Shown in pieces: positions 23,232 through 30,936 of a stretch of 34,823 nucleotides of DNA. Position 1 is the first letter of the stretch; each line of letters begins with the position of its first letter. Under the pieces are notes generated by a model. That model was not told the DNA's origin. It saw nothing but the letters and a program-made list of their open reading frames with translations, and ran no database searches. Made by a program: the position numbers and the translations under genes. Origin of the DNA: Frigoribacterium faeni (GTDB taxonomy: Bacteria; Actinomycetota; Actinomycetes; Actinomycetales; Microbacteriaceae); the NCBI RefSeq assembly GCF_007988805.1, contig NZ_BJUV01000030.1, forward strand, positions 1-34,823, read 5' to 3'.

Positions 23232-24509
23232 ATGTCCCGCAGCTCCGCATCCACGACCGGCACCGAGGAGGCGCGGGGCGACGCCCGCAGGCGCCCCGCC
23301 CACCCGCGACCCCGCGGCACCCTGCTCGGCCCGGCCTTCATCGCGGCGATCGCCTACGTCGACCCGGGCAACGTCGCCGCGAACCTGACCGCCGGGGCGC
23401 AGTTCGGCTACCTGCTGCTCTGGGTGCTCGTCGCGGCGAACGCGATGGCCGTGCTCGTCCAGTACCTCTCGGCCAAGCTCGGCATCGTCACGGGACGGTC
23501 CCTGCCCGAGGTGATGGGTCGGCGTCTGCCGCGTCGCCGTCGGCTCGCCTACTGGGGGCAGGCCGAGATCGTGGCCGCGGCGACCGACGTGGCGGAGGTG
23601 ATCGGCGGGGCCCTCGCTCTCCAGCTGCTGTTCGGCGTGCCGCTGGTGCTGGGCGGCCTGATCACCGGGGTCGTGTCGCTCGGCATCCTCATGCTCACGC
23701 GCTATCGGGGCGGGCACGTCTTCCAGACGATCATCATCGGTCTGCTCGCGGTGCTGACGCTGGGCTTCTGCGCCGGGCTGCTCTTCTCCCCGCCGTCGAT
23801 CGGCGGCATGCTCGGGGGCATCGTCCCGCGGTTCGAGGGCGCTCAGTCGGTGCTGCTGGCCGCGTCGATGCTCGGGGCGACGGTCATGCCCCACGCGGTG
23901 TACCTGCACTCCGCCCTGGTCCGCGACCACCACGGTCCCGTCGCCGAGGGGGCCGACCGTAGGCGCGTGCTCAGGGCGACCCGGTGGGACGTCGTCCTGG
24001 CGCTCCTGGTCGCGGGCGGGGTCAACATCTCGATGCTCGTCCTCGCGGCCTCGACGCTGCCGGGTCGGTCGGGCACCGACTCGATCCCCGGCGCGCACGC
24101 CGCCATCACGGACGCGCTCGGTCCTCTGGTGGGCGTGCTCTTCGGCGTCGGCCTGCTCGCGTCGGGGCTGGCGTCCACCTCGGTGGGCTCGATGGCGGGG
24201 GCCGAGATCATGAAGGGATTGCTCCATGTGCGGATCCCGCTGTTCGTCCGTCGTGTCGTCACCCTCGTGCCGGCGCTCGTGCTGCTGGCGACCGGGGTCA
24301 GTCCCACCTGGCTGCTGGTGCTGAGCCAGGTGGTGCTGAGCTTCGGCATCGCGTTCGCGCTCGTGCCGCTGGTACGGGCGACGAGCGACCCCGATCTGAT
24401 GGGCTCCAGCCGCAACGCGCTCGGCATCCGGATCGCCGCCTGGGCCTCGGTCGCCGTCGTCGTGGCGTTGAACCTCGCCCTGATCTGGTTGATCGTCAGC
24501 GGGGCGTGA
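23232..24509 (+). CDS. mntH: Nramp family divalent metal (Mn2+) transporter
   Basis: A 425-residue proton-coupled manganese/iron importer with about 11 membrane helices. The metal-site motif YVDPGNVAAN in helix 1 (about residues 37-46) and MPHAVYLHSALV in helix 6 (about 219-230) are both intact; Asp, Asn, and the helix-6 motif coordinate and gate the metal. The consensus transport segment continues in GVGLLASGLASTSVGSMAGAEIMKGLL. A basic, Arg/Pro-rich cytoplasmic N-terminus of about 28 residues precedes helix 1. Regulation is probably by metal through the palindrome at 23198-23211. It converges on the hydrolase gene at 24528 with an 18-base gap. Confidence 0.95.
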   Translation: MSRSSASTTGTEEARGDARRRPAHPRPRGTLLGPAFIAAIAYVDPGNVAANLTAGAQFGYLLLWVLVAANAMAVLVQYLSAKLGIVTGRSLPEVMGRRLPRRRRLAYWGQAEIVAAATDVAEVIGGALALQLLFGVPLVLGGLITGVVSLGILMLTRYRGGHVFQTIIIGLLAVLTLGFCAGLLFSPPSIGGMLGGIVPRFEGAQSVLLAASMLGATVMPHAVYLHSALVRDHHGPVAEGADRRRVLRATRWDVVLALLVAGGVNISMLVLAASTLPGRSGTDSIPGAHAAITDALGPLVGVLFGVGLLASGLASTSVGSMAGAEIMKGLLHVRIPLFVRRVVTLVPALVLLATGVSPTWLLVLSQVVLSFGIAFALVPLVRATSDPDLMGSSRNALGIRIAAWASVAVVVALNLALIWLIVSGA

Positions 24510-24527
24510 CCGGGCCGGCCCCTCGGC

Positions 24528-25631
24528 TCAGAGGCGGGCGTCGGTGGGTTCGATGTGAGGCCCGTCGTCGGGCTCGTCGCCGGCGGCCGCCTTCTCGGCC
24601 TGCCGACGGTCGAACGCGGCCTGCATCGACTCGGCGTGATCCGTCTTCGCCTTCGCCAGGGCGGCGTCGTCGCCCCGCAGCGTCGCGACGGTCGAGCGCA
24701 GGCGGGCGCCGACGGCGGTGACGAAGTCGGCGGCGCTCGGACTGAAGTCGTCGCTCTCGTCGCCGTCGCTCGCGTGCTCGTAGTGGTGCAGCTCGGCGCC
24801 CTCGTCGGACGCGATGGGCTGCTGAGCGTGTTCGACGCAGAGCTTCGCGACCTCCTCGGCGTGCGCGTGCATCACCGAGTGGGCGGCCCCGGGCATCTCC
24901 CACAGGCGCGACGCGGGGAGGAGCTCGCCGACCCGGCGCACCCAGTCGCGGGGCGCCACGGCGTCGTGCTCGCCGCGGATCACCAGGGTGTCGGCGGTGA
25001 TCCGAGGGAGGTGGTCCTCGATCGGGTAGGTCATCATCTTCGGCAGGATGCGCGAGAACCAGCGCACTCCGCAGAGCACGTAGGCGCTCAGGGCCAGGAA
25101 CTTCACCCGACCGGGCTCGTGCCAGGCGGCCTGGGCGAAGCGCCACGCCTGGGTGAGCACGTGGCGCTCGGCGGGGTTGATCACGGGGCCGATCAGGACG
25201 ACCGTCGAGAGGTCGCGTCGGCGGGCGGCGAGGTCGGCGACGATCTGGGTGCCCATGGAGTGACCCACCACGATCGGGTCGGTCAGGCCGAGCCCGTCGA
25301 TGGCCGCACCGACCAGGTCGGCGTACTCGCGGATGGTCAGGGCGTGGCCCGGGTGCGGCACCCCGGCGAAGCCGGGGAGGTCGAGGGCGTGCACGGGGCC
25401 GAACTCGTTGAGGTTCGGCGCGAGCCGCTCGAAGTAGTCGGACGAGACGCCGATGCCGGGCACGAGCACGAACGGACGTTCGCCCGTCTCGCCGATCGTG
25501 TTCACCCGGACGTAGAGGTCGCCGCTCTCGATGCGGCGGACGGTGACGTTCGTGTCGACGTCCGAGGCGCGGGCGGCGTCGCGTGCCGCCGCACGGCGGG
25601 CGGAACCGGCGTGGCGACGTCGAGGACTCAT
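24528..25631 (-). CDS. alpha/beta hydrolase with acidic C-terminal extension
   Basis: A 367-residue protein. Residues 50-275 are an alpha/beta hydrolase: VLVPGIGVSSDYF oxyanion loop, LDLPGFAG, nucleophile elbow VVGHSMGTQ with Ser125, catalytic acid Asp223 in IRGEHDAVAP, and His251 in PGAAHSVMH. A highly basic N-terminus (MSPRRRHAGSARRAAAR) could contact the membrane or nucleic acid. The last 95 residues are acidic then helical (DGDESDDFSPSAADF, DHAESMQAAFDRRQAEKAA). The fold resembles 2-hydroxymuconate semialdehyde hydrolase-like or lipid esterases; substrate unknown. ATG 25631 follows a -10-like CACACT (25638-25643) by six bases. It lies downstream of the DUF1990 gene on the same strand but appears to have its own promoter. 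Confidence 0.88.
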   Translation of the reverse strand: MSPRRRHAGSARRAAARDAARASDVDTNVTVRRIESGDLYVRVNTIGETGERPFVLVPGIGVSSDYFERLAPNLNEFGPVHALDLPGFAGVPHPGHALTIREYADLVGAAIDGLGLTDPIVVGHSMGTQIVADLAARRRDLSTVVLIGPVINPAERHVLTQAWRFAQAAWHEPGRVKFLALSAYVLCGVRWFSRILPKMMTYPIEDHLPRITADTLVIRGEHDAVAPRDWVRRVGELLPASRLWEMPGAAHSVMHAHAEEVAKLCVEHAQQPIASDEGAELHHYEHASDGDESDDFSPSAADFVTAVGARLRSTVATLRGDDAALAKAKTDHAESMQAAFDRRQAEKAAAGDEPDDGPHIEPTDARL

Positions 25632-25708
25632 CGGGCCAGTGTGCCACGGCGCGCTCGGGGCACGGTGCCGGTGCCCGCCGCCCGCGGTCGCTCGGGCGAC
25701 GCCCGGCC

Positions 25709-26254
25709 CTAGGCCAGACGCGCCACGTCGTCGAGGGCGTGGAGGTTCCGACGCAGGATCAGCGCCAGGGCGACGCCCGAGAGCGGCCCGGTGGCGCGCA
25801 TCCACCGGGCGGCGGGACGCCACACGACCCGGATGTCGAGCGTGACGCGGCCGTCGGCGTGGTGACGCACCCGGTAGCTCTCCCAGCCGCGCTGCGGGTG
25901 CCCGACGAGGGCGGCGTGGCCGAAGCCGATCTCGTCGGGAGACCGGACGACGGCGAACACCCGGCAGGCGACCGGCGGATGCAGCGGGCCGAGGGTCACG
26001 CCCCAGACGCTCGTCGCGCCGACGGTGACCCGATCGGGCACGTCGAGCGGCACGAAACCCGATCCGCGGTGCACCCGCCACCGCAGCACGGCCTCGCCCG
26101 CGGCCTCGAAGGCGGCCGGCCCGTGGCCGATCGTCCGGCTGCGCGTGGTGACGTGGAATCCCTCGGGCGGCGGTCCGTCGAGCGCGGGCTCGCCGTCGAA
26201 GTCGTACGAGTCGCCGAAACGGTCGAGGTGCGGCCGGGGCGGGTGTGACGTCAT
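25709..26254 (-). CDS. DUF1990 family protein
   Basis: A 181-residue protein matching the DUF1990 pattern: TRSRTIGHGPAAFEAAGEAVLRWRV near residue 40, VGATSVWGVTLGP, VACRVFAVVRSPDEIGFGHAALVGHPQRGWESY (about 100-130), then VTLDIRVVWRPAARWMRATGP and a helical end. The biochemical function of the family is not known; its fold is thought to be a helix-grip/START-like lipid- or ligand-binding barrel. The usual GHPxxGEE segment reads GHPQRGWES here. ATG 26254 follows a -10-like CAGGGT (26261-26266) by six bases. It is divergent from the RBBP9-like hydrolase at 26303, so the two promoters overlap in a 48-base interval. Confidence 0.82.
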   Translation of the reverse strand: MTSHPPRPHLDRFGDSYDFDGEPALDGPPPEGFHVTTRSRTIGHGPAAFEAAGEAVLRWRVHRGSGFVPLDVPDRVTVGATSVWGVTLGPLHPPVACRVFAVVRSPDEIGFGHAALVGHPQRGWESYRVRHHADGRVTLDIRVVWRPAARWMRATGPLSGVALALILRRNLHALDDVARLA

Positions 26255-26290
26255 GGGTCGACCCTGCCACGTCGTCGGCCCTCGACAGGG

Positions 26291-26296
26291 CAGGAT
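26291..26296 (+). promoter_or_regulatory. -10 element of RBBP9-like hydrolase gene (leaderless)
   Basis: CAGGAT ends six bases before ATG 26303. Confidence 0.5.
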
Positions 26297-26302
26297 CGGG
26301 GC

Positions 26303-26911
26303 ATGACCGCCGCGAAAGCCCCCGCACCGACGTCGTTCCTGCTGCTGCACGGCTGGCAGAACCACCGACCGGCGGGCCATTGGCAGCACTGGCTGGCGGG
26401 CGAGCTCGAGGCGGTCGGACACCGGGTCCGCTACCCGCAGCTGCCCGACGCCGACGAACCCACGCCGGCCGCGTGGGAGGCGGCCGTGCGCGACGAGCTG
26501 GACGCGCTGTCCGACGACGGACCGGTCACCGTGCTCTGCCACAGCCTGAGCTGCCTGGTCTGGCTGCGTCTGCAGGCCGGCGATGCGCCTCCTCGGGTCG
26601 ACCGGGTCGCGTTGGTCGCGCCTCCGTCCCCCGAGCTGATCGCGGGCCAGCCGATCCGCGCCTTCGTCGCGGGCGACCTGTTCGACGGCCGGCTGCTCGC
26701 GCCGGGCGGAGCGCGCGAGGCGGTCGTCGTGGCCGGCGACGACGACGAGTGGCTGCCCCTCGGCCCGGTCGACACCTGGGAGGCGCGGGTCGACGCCCCG
26801 GTCGTCGTCATCCCCCGGGGCGGTCACCTCAACCCGGACTCGGGCTACGGGGCGTGGCCCGCGGCGCTGGCCTGGGCGCTCGGGGCGTCCGCCGCCGACG
26901 CCTTCGGCTGA
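26303..26911 (+). CDS. RBBP9/YdeN family alpha/beta hydrolase
   Basis: A 202-residue small hydrolase. It opens with FLLLHGWQNHRPAGHWQHWL, where the family's LHGxxxxxxxxW signature is visible, followed by VRYPQLPDADEPTPAAW. The nucleophile elbow reads VLCHSLSCLVW with Ser81; the second Gly of the usual G-x-S-x-G elbow is Ser and the first is Cys, a variant near the AHSLGC form of this family. The acid is probably in AGDDDEW (about 148-154), and the His in RGGHLNPDSGYG (about 172-183). RBBP9 relatives are serine hydrolases with poorly known substrates. It is probably leaderless, and ends at a strong 17-bp hairpin. Confidence 0.85.
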   Translation: MTAAKAPAPTSFLLLHGWQNHRPAGHWQHWLAGELEAVGHRVRYPQLPDADEPTPAAWEAAVRDELDALSDDGPVTVLCHSLSCLVWLRLQAGDAPPRVDRVALVAPPSPELIAGQPIRAFVAGDLFDGRLLAPGGAREAVVVAGDDDEWLPLGPVDTWEARVDAPVVVIPRGGHLNPDSGYGAWPAALAWALGASAADAFG

Positions 26912-26941
26912 CGGGTCCTCGACGGCGGACGGCGGGTCCGC

Positions 26942-26981
26942 GTCACCCGGGGCGGGTCAGCGTCGACCCGCCCCGGGTGAC
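26942..26981. terminator. 17-bp perfect hairpin, bidirectional terminator
   Basis: GTCACCCGGGGCGGGTC (26942-26958) and its exact complement (26965-26981) flank a six-base loop AGCGTC between two convergent genes, the RBBP9-like hydrolase and the M18 aminopeptidase. Confidence 0.85.
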
Positions 26982-27001
26982 TCGCGCCCGCCCCGGGGCG
27001 C

Positions 27002-28288
27002 CTACGCGGCGGGCGCCAGGAACGCCGCGGCCGCGCGCGACAGGTAGCCGGGGTCGTCGGCGCCGCACAGCTCGCGGGCCGAGTGCATGCCGAGCAGCGG
27101 GATGCCGACGTCGATCGTGCGGATTCCGAGGCGGGTGGCCGTGATGGGCCCGATGGTCGAGCCGCAGGGCACGGAGTTGTTCGACACGAACTCCTGGAAC
27201 GGCACGCCGGCCTGTCCGCACGCGCGCGACCACTCGGTCGCGCCGAGCCCGTCGGTCGCGTACCGCTGGTTGGCGTTGATCTTCAGCAGGGGCCCCTTGT
27301 TCACGACCGGCTGGTTCACGGGGTCGTGGCGCTCGGGGTAGTTCGGGTGCACCGCGTGCCCGGCGTCCGCGCTCAGGCACCACGACGCGGCCAGGGCCCG
27401 ACGGTGGTCGGTCGGCGAGGCGCCGAGTCCGGCGGAGACCCGGGCGAGGACGTCCTCGAGCATGGGGCCGGCCGCCCCGGAGGGCGTGGCCGAGCCGACC
27501 TCCTCATGGTCGAACGCGGCGAAGACGGCGACGTGGTCGAGCTCGACGCCCGAGGTCGCCGTCTCGATCAGCGCGACGAGGCCGGCGTGGGTCGACGAGA
27601 GGTTGTCCATCCGGCCGGCGGCGAACAGCTCGCCGTCCAGCCCCAGGACGGCAGGAGGCGCGGTGTCGGCCACGACCACGTCGTACCCGGTCACGTCGGC
27701 TCCCGTCAGCCCGGCCAGCCCGGCGAGGTGGCCCAGCACGTCGGCGTCCTCGAGAGGGCCCGCACCGACGACCGGGTTCAGGTGCCGCTGCGGGTCGAGC
27801 GTGAGGCCCTCGGCGTTGACGCCGCGGTCGAGGTGGACCGCGAGCTGGGGGAACCGAAGCAGCGGACCGGTTCGGACCAGGTGCGTGTCGCCGCTGCGCG
27901 TGACGAGACGTCCCGCGAACTCGAGGTCGCGGTCGAGCCACGAGTTGAACAGGGGCCCGCCGTAGACCTCGACTCCGGCTTGGAGCCAGCCGCGGGTCCC
28001 GGTGGTGGGCTTCGGCTTGAGTTTGAACCCGGGGGAGTCCGTGTGCGCGCCGACCACCCGGAACGGCGTCGTCGCCGTCGCCGTGGCCGGCTCGATCCAG
28101 GCGATGACGGCGCCGTCGCGCACGATGTAGCGGCGCCCCGGGCCGGTGGGCCATTCCGCGGTCTCGTCGAGGGCCGTGAAGCCCGCGTCGTCGAGCCGAC
28201 GGGCGGCCTCGGCCGCCGCGTGGAACGAGGAGGGCGAGGCCTGGATGAAGCGGGCGAAGTCGTCGAGGTGGGGGCGCGTGTCAGTCAT
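27002..28288 (-). CDS. apeB: M18 family aminopeptidase
   Basis: A 428-residue cytoplasmic metallo-aminopeptidase of the aspartyl aminopeptidase family, which removes N-terminal acidic or other residues from peptides. Dinuclear zinc-site motifs are visible: VVGAHTDSPGFKLKP (about residues 80-94), FAAGRMDNLSS with the bridging Asp, FAAFDHEEVGS with the catalytic Glu pair, LSADAGHAVHPNYPE and, near the C-terminus, GIPLLGMHSARELC with the last zinc His. Length is normal for the family. ATG 28288 is preceded at seven bases by the -10-like CATGCT (28296-28301), so it is chosen over an in-frame ATG twelve bases upstream. Confidence 0.94.
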   Translation of the reverse strand: MTDTRPHLDDFARFIQASPSSFHAAAEAARRLDDAGFTALDETAEWPTGPGRRYIVRDGAVIAWIEPATATATTPFRVVGAHTDSPGFKLKPKPTTGTRGWLQAGVEVYGGPLFNSWLDRDLEFAGRLVTRSGDTHLVRTGPLLRFPQLAVHLDRGVNAEGLTLDPQRHLNPVVGAGPLEDADVLGHLAGLAGLTGADVTGYDVVVADTAPPAVLGLDGELFAAGRMDNLSSTHAGLVALIETATSGVELDHVAVFAAFDHEEVGSATPSGAAGPMLEDVLARVSAGLGASPTDHRRALAASWCLSADAGHAVHPNYPERHDPVNQPVVNKGPLLKINANQRYATDGLGATEWSRACGQAGVPFQEFVSNNSVPCGSTIGPITATRLGIRTIDVGIPLLGMHSARELCGADDPGYLSRAAAAFLAPAA

Positions 28289-28295
28289 CCCCACC

Positions 28296-28301
28296 AGCAT
28301 G
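28296..28301 (-). promoter_or_regulatory. -10 element of apeB (leaderless)
   Basis: CATGCT on the minus strand ends seven bases before ATG 28288. Confidence 0.5.
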
Positions 28302-28359
28302 CACCACCCGGCCCCGGCCGTCGTCGAGTCGTGACGGCTCGACGCACCCGGCGGGACGG

Positions 28360-28725
28360 TCAGCGGCCGCCGCTGCCGCCGCGGTTCGCGCCGATGTCGC
28401 CCCGGTGGGCGCCGTCGTCGGGATCGGCGCTGCCGCCGGTCTCCTCGTCGGCCGTCAGGGCGGCGTCCTGCTCGCCCGAGCGCCCGCTCGGGCTGACGGC
28501 GACGTAGTCCTCCTCGCCGGACTGGGTCCCGCCGAGCGCCTGCGTGACGTCGCCGTCGGGCGTGGCCTCGTCACCCGACGCGTCAGCGCCCTGCGTGTCG
28601 GTCCGGGCAGGCGACCCGGTCGTCGCGCCGTCCGCGTCCCGGGTGTCGCGGTACGTCGCGACGGCGGCGGCCTCGACGGCCGCCCGGTCGTCGTCCTGGT
28701 CGTGGGTGTCGGGCTGTGCGCTCAT
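28360..28725 (-). CDS. small acidic disordered protein
   Basis: A 121-residue protein rich in Asp, Gly, Thr, Ala and Ser with no hydrophobic segment, so it is predicted to be soluble and disordered. Recognisable pieces are DTHDQDDDRAAVEAAAVATYRDTRD, a helix-like segment, DGDVTQALGGTQSGEEDYVAVSPSG, and a Gly/Arg-rich end. No family was identified; actinobacteria often carry such short acidic proteins. AGAGGA lies about six bases before ATG 28725. It lies 65 bases downstream of alkA on the same strand, so it could be a distal member of the alkylation-repair transcript or a separate gene. Confidence 0.6.
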   Translation of the reverse strand: MSAQPDTHDQDDDRAAVEAAAVATYRDTRDADGATTGSPARTDTQGADASGDEATPDGDVTQALGGTQSGEEDYVAVSPSGRSGEQDAALTADEETGGSADPDDGAHRGDIGANRGGSGGR

Positions 28726-28790
28726 GCGGGGTCCTCTCGTGCGGGTCCCCGTCGACGGTAGGCGCTCCCTCGTCGATCCGCCCCGCGCGG

Positions 28791-29675
28791 TCAGGGAGCC
28801 GTGGGCAGGACCGCCGCCCAGAGGTGGAACAGGGCGTACGCGCGCCACGGGGACCAGCCGGCCCCCGCCTCCTCGGCCTGCCTCGTGGTCAGCCCGCCGA
28901 GCACCCGACGCAGCACGAGGTCTCCCGCCGGCCAGGAGTCCCGGTCTCCGAGCGCGCGGACCGCGAGGTACTCGACCGTCCACGGGCCGATGCCGGGCAC
29001 CGCGAGCAGCCGGCGTCGGGCGTCGACCCGGTCGACGTCGGGTGCGATCACGAGCCCGTCGGCGACGGCCTCGGCGAGGGCGTGGACGGTCCGGGCGCGG
29101 CTGTTGGTGACGCCGACGGCGGCGCGGAGCTCGTCGACGTCGGCCGCGGCGAGGACCTCCGCACGGGGGAACCGGGTCAGGCCGGTCCCCTCGACCGGGC
29201 GGCCGTACGCCGCGACGAGACGCCCGGTGAAGGTGCGGGCCGCGGCGAGCGAGACCTGCTGCCCGAGCACGGTCATCACCGCCGTCTCGAACCCGTCGGG
29301 GTTGCCCGTCACGCGGATGCCCGGGCGGGCCGCCACGAGCGGCCCGAGCGTGTCGTCGTCGGCGAACGCGCTCTCGATCACCGTCGGATCGGCGTCGAGG
29401 TCGAGCCAGCGGCGCACGACTCCGACGATCCCCTCGAGGTCGGCGCCGGTCGCCGGATCCGCCGCCGTCACGTCGACCGTCACGGCCTCGCTCCGCAAGG
29501 TGAGATCGAGACGGAAGGAGGCGCGCCCGGCTCCGTCGCCCAGCTCGAGCAGTCGCGCGTGCGTCCCTGCTCGGACGTCCGTGACCTCGGCCCCCGGGAT
29601 GCTGTGCGCGGCCAGGAGCCCCAGCGCGTGCAGGTGGTCGTACGCGCCGACCGGCTCCAGCACCAGTCGCGTCAC
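28791..29675 (-). CDS. alkA: DNA-3-methyladenine glycosylase II (AlkA-type)
   Basis: A 294-residue helix-hairpin-helix glycosylase that excises alkylated bases (3-methyladenine and others) from DNA. The N-terminal AlkA domain (LEPVGAYDHLHALGLLAAHSIPGAE) is followed by FETAVMTVLGQQVSL (about 129-143), the HhH motif VPGIGPWTVEYLAVRAL (226-242) and the catalytic Asp252 in AGDLVLRR. In many actinobacteria this unit is fused to the Ada regulator; here it is free-standing, and no Ada domain is present in the window. GTG 29675 overlaps the tag stop codon (GTGA). Last tightly coupled gene of the alkylation-repair operon. Confidence 0.92.
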   Translation of the reverse strand: MTRLVLEPVGAYDHLHALGLLAAHSIPGAEVTDVRAGTHARLLELGDGAGRASFRLDLTLRSEAVTVDVTAADPATGADLEGIVGVVRRWLDLDADPTVIESAFADDDTLGPLVAARPGIRVTGNPDGFETAVMTVLGQQVSLAAARTFTGRLVAAYGRPVEGTGLTRFPRAEVLAAADVDELRAAVGVTNSRARTVHALAEAVADGLVIAPDVDRVDARRRLLAVPGIGPWTVEYLAVRALGDRDSWPAGDLVLRRVLGGLTTRQAEEAGAGWSPWRAYALFHLWAAVLPTAP

Positions 29676-30313
29676 GAGGGGGCGCCGCCGTCGGTCGCGG
29701 GCGTCGCCGACCCGACGGTCGGTGCGGGCCACACACCGGACGACCCGCGCCGGTGGCTGTCGACCAGGTGCGTGTCGATCAGCCCGGCCGCCTCCATCAG
29801 CGCGTGCATCGTGGTCGGCCCCACGAAGGTGAAGCCCCTCGCCTTGAGCGCCTTCGACAGCGCGACCGACTCGGGCGAGGTCGTCGGCACCTCGGCCATC
29901 GTGCGGGGCGCGGGCGTCTCGGCGGGCTGGAACGACCAGACGAAGTCGACGAGCCCGCCGTCCGCCCGCAGGTCGAGCGTCGCCTGCGCGTTGCGGATCG
30001 TCGCGTCGACCTTGAGCCGGTTGCGGACGATCCCCGCGTCGGCCAGGAGACGCGCCCGGTCGTCGTCGTCGAAACGGGCCACGATCTCGGGGTCGAAGTC
30101 GGCGAAGGCGACGCGGAACGCCGGACGCTTCCGCAGGATCGTCGCCCACGAGAGCCCCGACTGGAACGCCTCGAGGCTCAGTCGCTCGAAGAGACCGTGC
30201 TCGTCGCGCACGGGCATGCCCCACTCGGTGTCGTAGTAGTCGCGCATCAACGGGTCGGTCGCCGCCCACGCGGGACGCGCCGACCCGTCGTCGCCGACGA
30301 CGACGTCGCTCAC
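29672..30313 (-). CDS. tag: DNA-3-methyladenine glycosylase I (Tag-type) lacking the zinc site
   Basis: A 213-residue Tag family glycosylase specific for 3-methyladenine. Core motifs are present: DPLMRDYYDTEWGMP (20-34), LFERLSLEAFQSGLSWATILRKR (41-63), LADAGIVRNRLKVDATIRNA (90-109), FVWSF (124-128), ALSKALKARGFTFVGPTTMHALMEAAGLIDTHLVDS (151-186). Aligned with E. coli Tag, zinc ligands Cys4, His17 and Cys179 are replaced by Pro14, Tyr27 and Ser186; only the His of DTHLVDS (His182) remains. So the zinc snap is lost although the base-binding core is kept. A 25-residue Gly/Ser/Pro-rich tail follows. GTG 30313 overlaps the stop of ogt (GTGA). Confidence 0.9.
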   Translation of the reverse strand: MSDVVVGDDGSARPAWAATDPLMRDYYDTEWGMPVRDEHGLFERLSLEAFQSGLSWATILRKRPAFRVAFADFDPEIVARFDDDDRARLLADAGIVRNRLKVDATIRNAQATLDLRADGGLVDFVWSFQPAETPAPRTMAEVPTTSPESVALSKALKARGFTFVGPTTMHALMEAAGLIDTHLVDSHRRGSSGVWPAPTVGSATPATDGGAPS

Positions 30314-30936
30314 CGGTGCGCCTCGAGGTCGATCAGGATCTGCTTGGCCGCCATCCCCCCACGGTAGTGACCGGCGGACCCGTCGCTGCGCACCACCCGG
30401 TGGCAGGGCACGACGACCGGCAGCGGGTTGGTCGCGCAGGCCGTGCCGACCGCCCGCACCGCCCGCGGACTGCCCGAGGCCAGGGCCACCGCCGCGTAGC
30501 TCGCCGTCGACCCGTAGCCGATGTCGCGCAGGTGCTCCAGCACCGTCCGCTGGAAACCGCGCGACAGGCGCCGGTCGAGCGGCAGGTCGAACCGGCGGCG
30601 CTCGCCGCGGAAGTACTCGTCGAGCTCTCGCGCCACGGGGTCGAGCCGCGACGGCGCCTCCACGATGCGGGGGCTGACCGTCGAGGCCAGGCGATCGAGC
30701 ACCGCGTCGTGGCCCTCGATCTCGAAGGCCACCCGCAGCACGCCCACATCGGTCGCGCAGACGAGCAGCCGCCCGACGGGGGAGTCGAGGGTGCGGTAGG
30801 CGACGTCGACCGCACCGGCGTCGAGGGCGGCGTCGGCGAAGTGGGCGTGCAAGGCCGCGAGGCGGTCGTCGGCCGGGTCGAGGCCGGCGAGAAGGTCGCG
30901 CGGATCGGCCGACGCGTCGGCGGGTGAGACGGTCAT
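30310..30936 (-). CDS. ogt: methylated-DNA--protein-cysteine methyltransferase with N-terminal extension
   Basis: A 208-residue O6-alkylguanine-DNA alkyltransferase. The acceptor is Cys178 in VVPCHRVV; the helix-turn-helix region GFQRTVLEHLRDIGYGSTASYAAVA (about 127-151) and RAVGTACATNPLP with the Asn hinge are intact, so repair activity is expected. Residues 1-45 (DPRDLLAGLDPADDRLAALHAHF and following) precede the usual N-lobe, which starts at YRTLDSPVG. ATG 30936 overlaps the stop of the sigma factor gene (ATGA), so the two are made together. The extension may mediate contact with the sigma factor; that is inference. Second of two Ogt paralogs in the operon. Confidence 0.93.
   Translation of the reverse strand: MTVSPADASADPRDLLAGLDPADDRLAALHAHFADAALDAGAVDVAYRTLDSPVGRLLVCATDVGVLRVAFEIEGHDAVLDRLASTVSPRIVEAPSRLDPVARELDEYFRGERRRFDLPLDRRLSRGFQRTVLEHLRDIGYGSTASYAAVALASGSPRAVRAVGTACATNPLPVVVPCHRVVRSDGSAGHYRGGMAAKQILIDLEAHR

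Noticed and set aside
22032-24227. Long minus-strand open frame opposite the lipoprotein and mntH
   Set aside because: Low-complexity Arg/Asp/Gln/His composition with no motif; mntH and the lipoprotein on the other strand have clear family or export signatures.
24501-24522. Terminator between mntH and the convergent hydrolase
   Set aside because: GGGGC/GCCCC and an inner GGGCCGGCCC palindrome exist in the 18-base gap, but the stem is short, overlaps coding sequence and has no T-tract.
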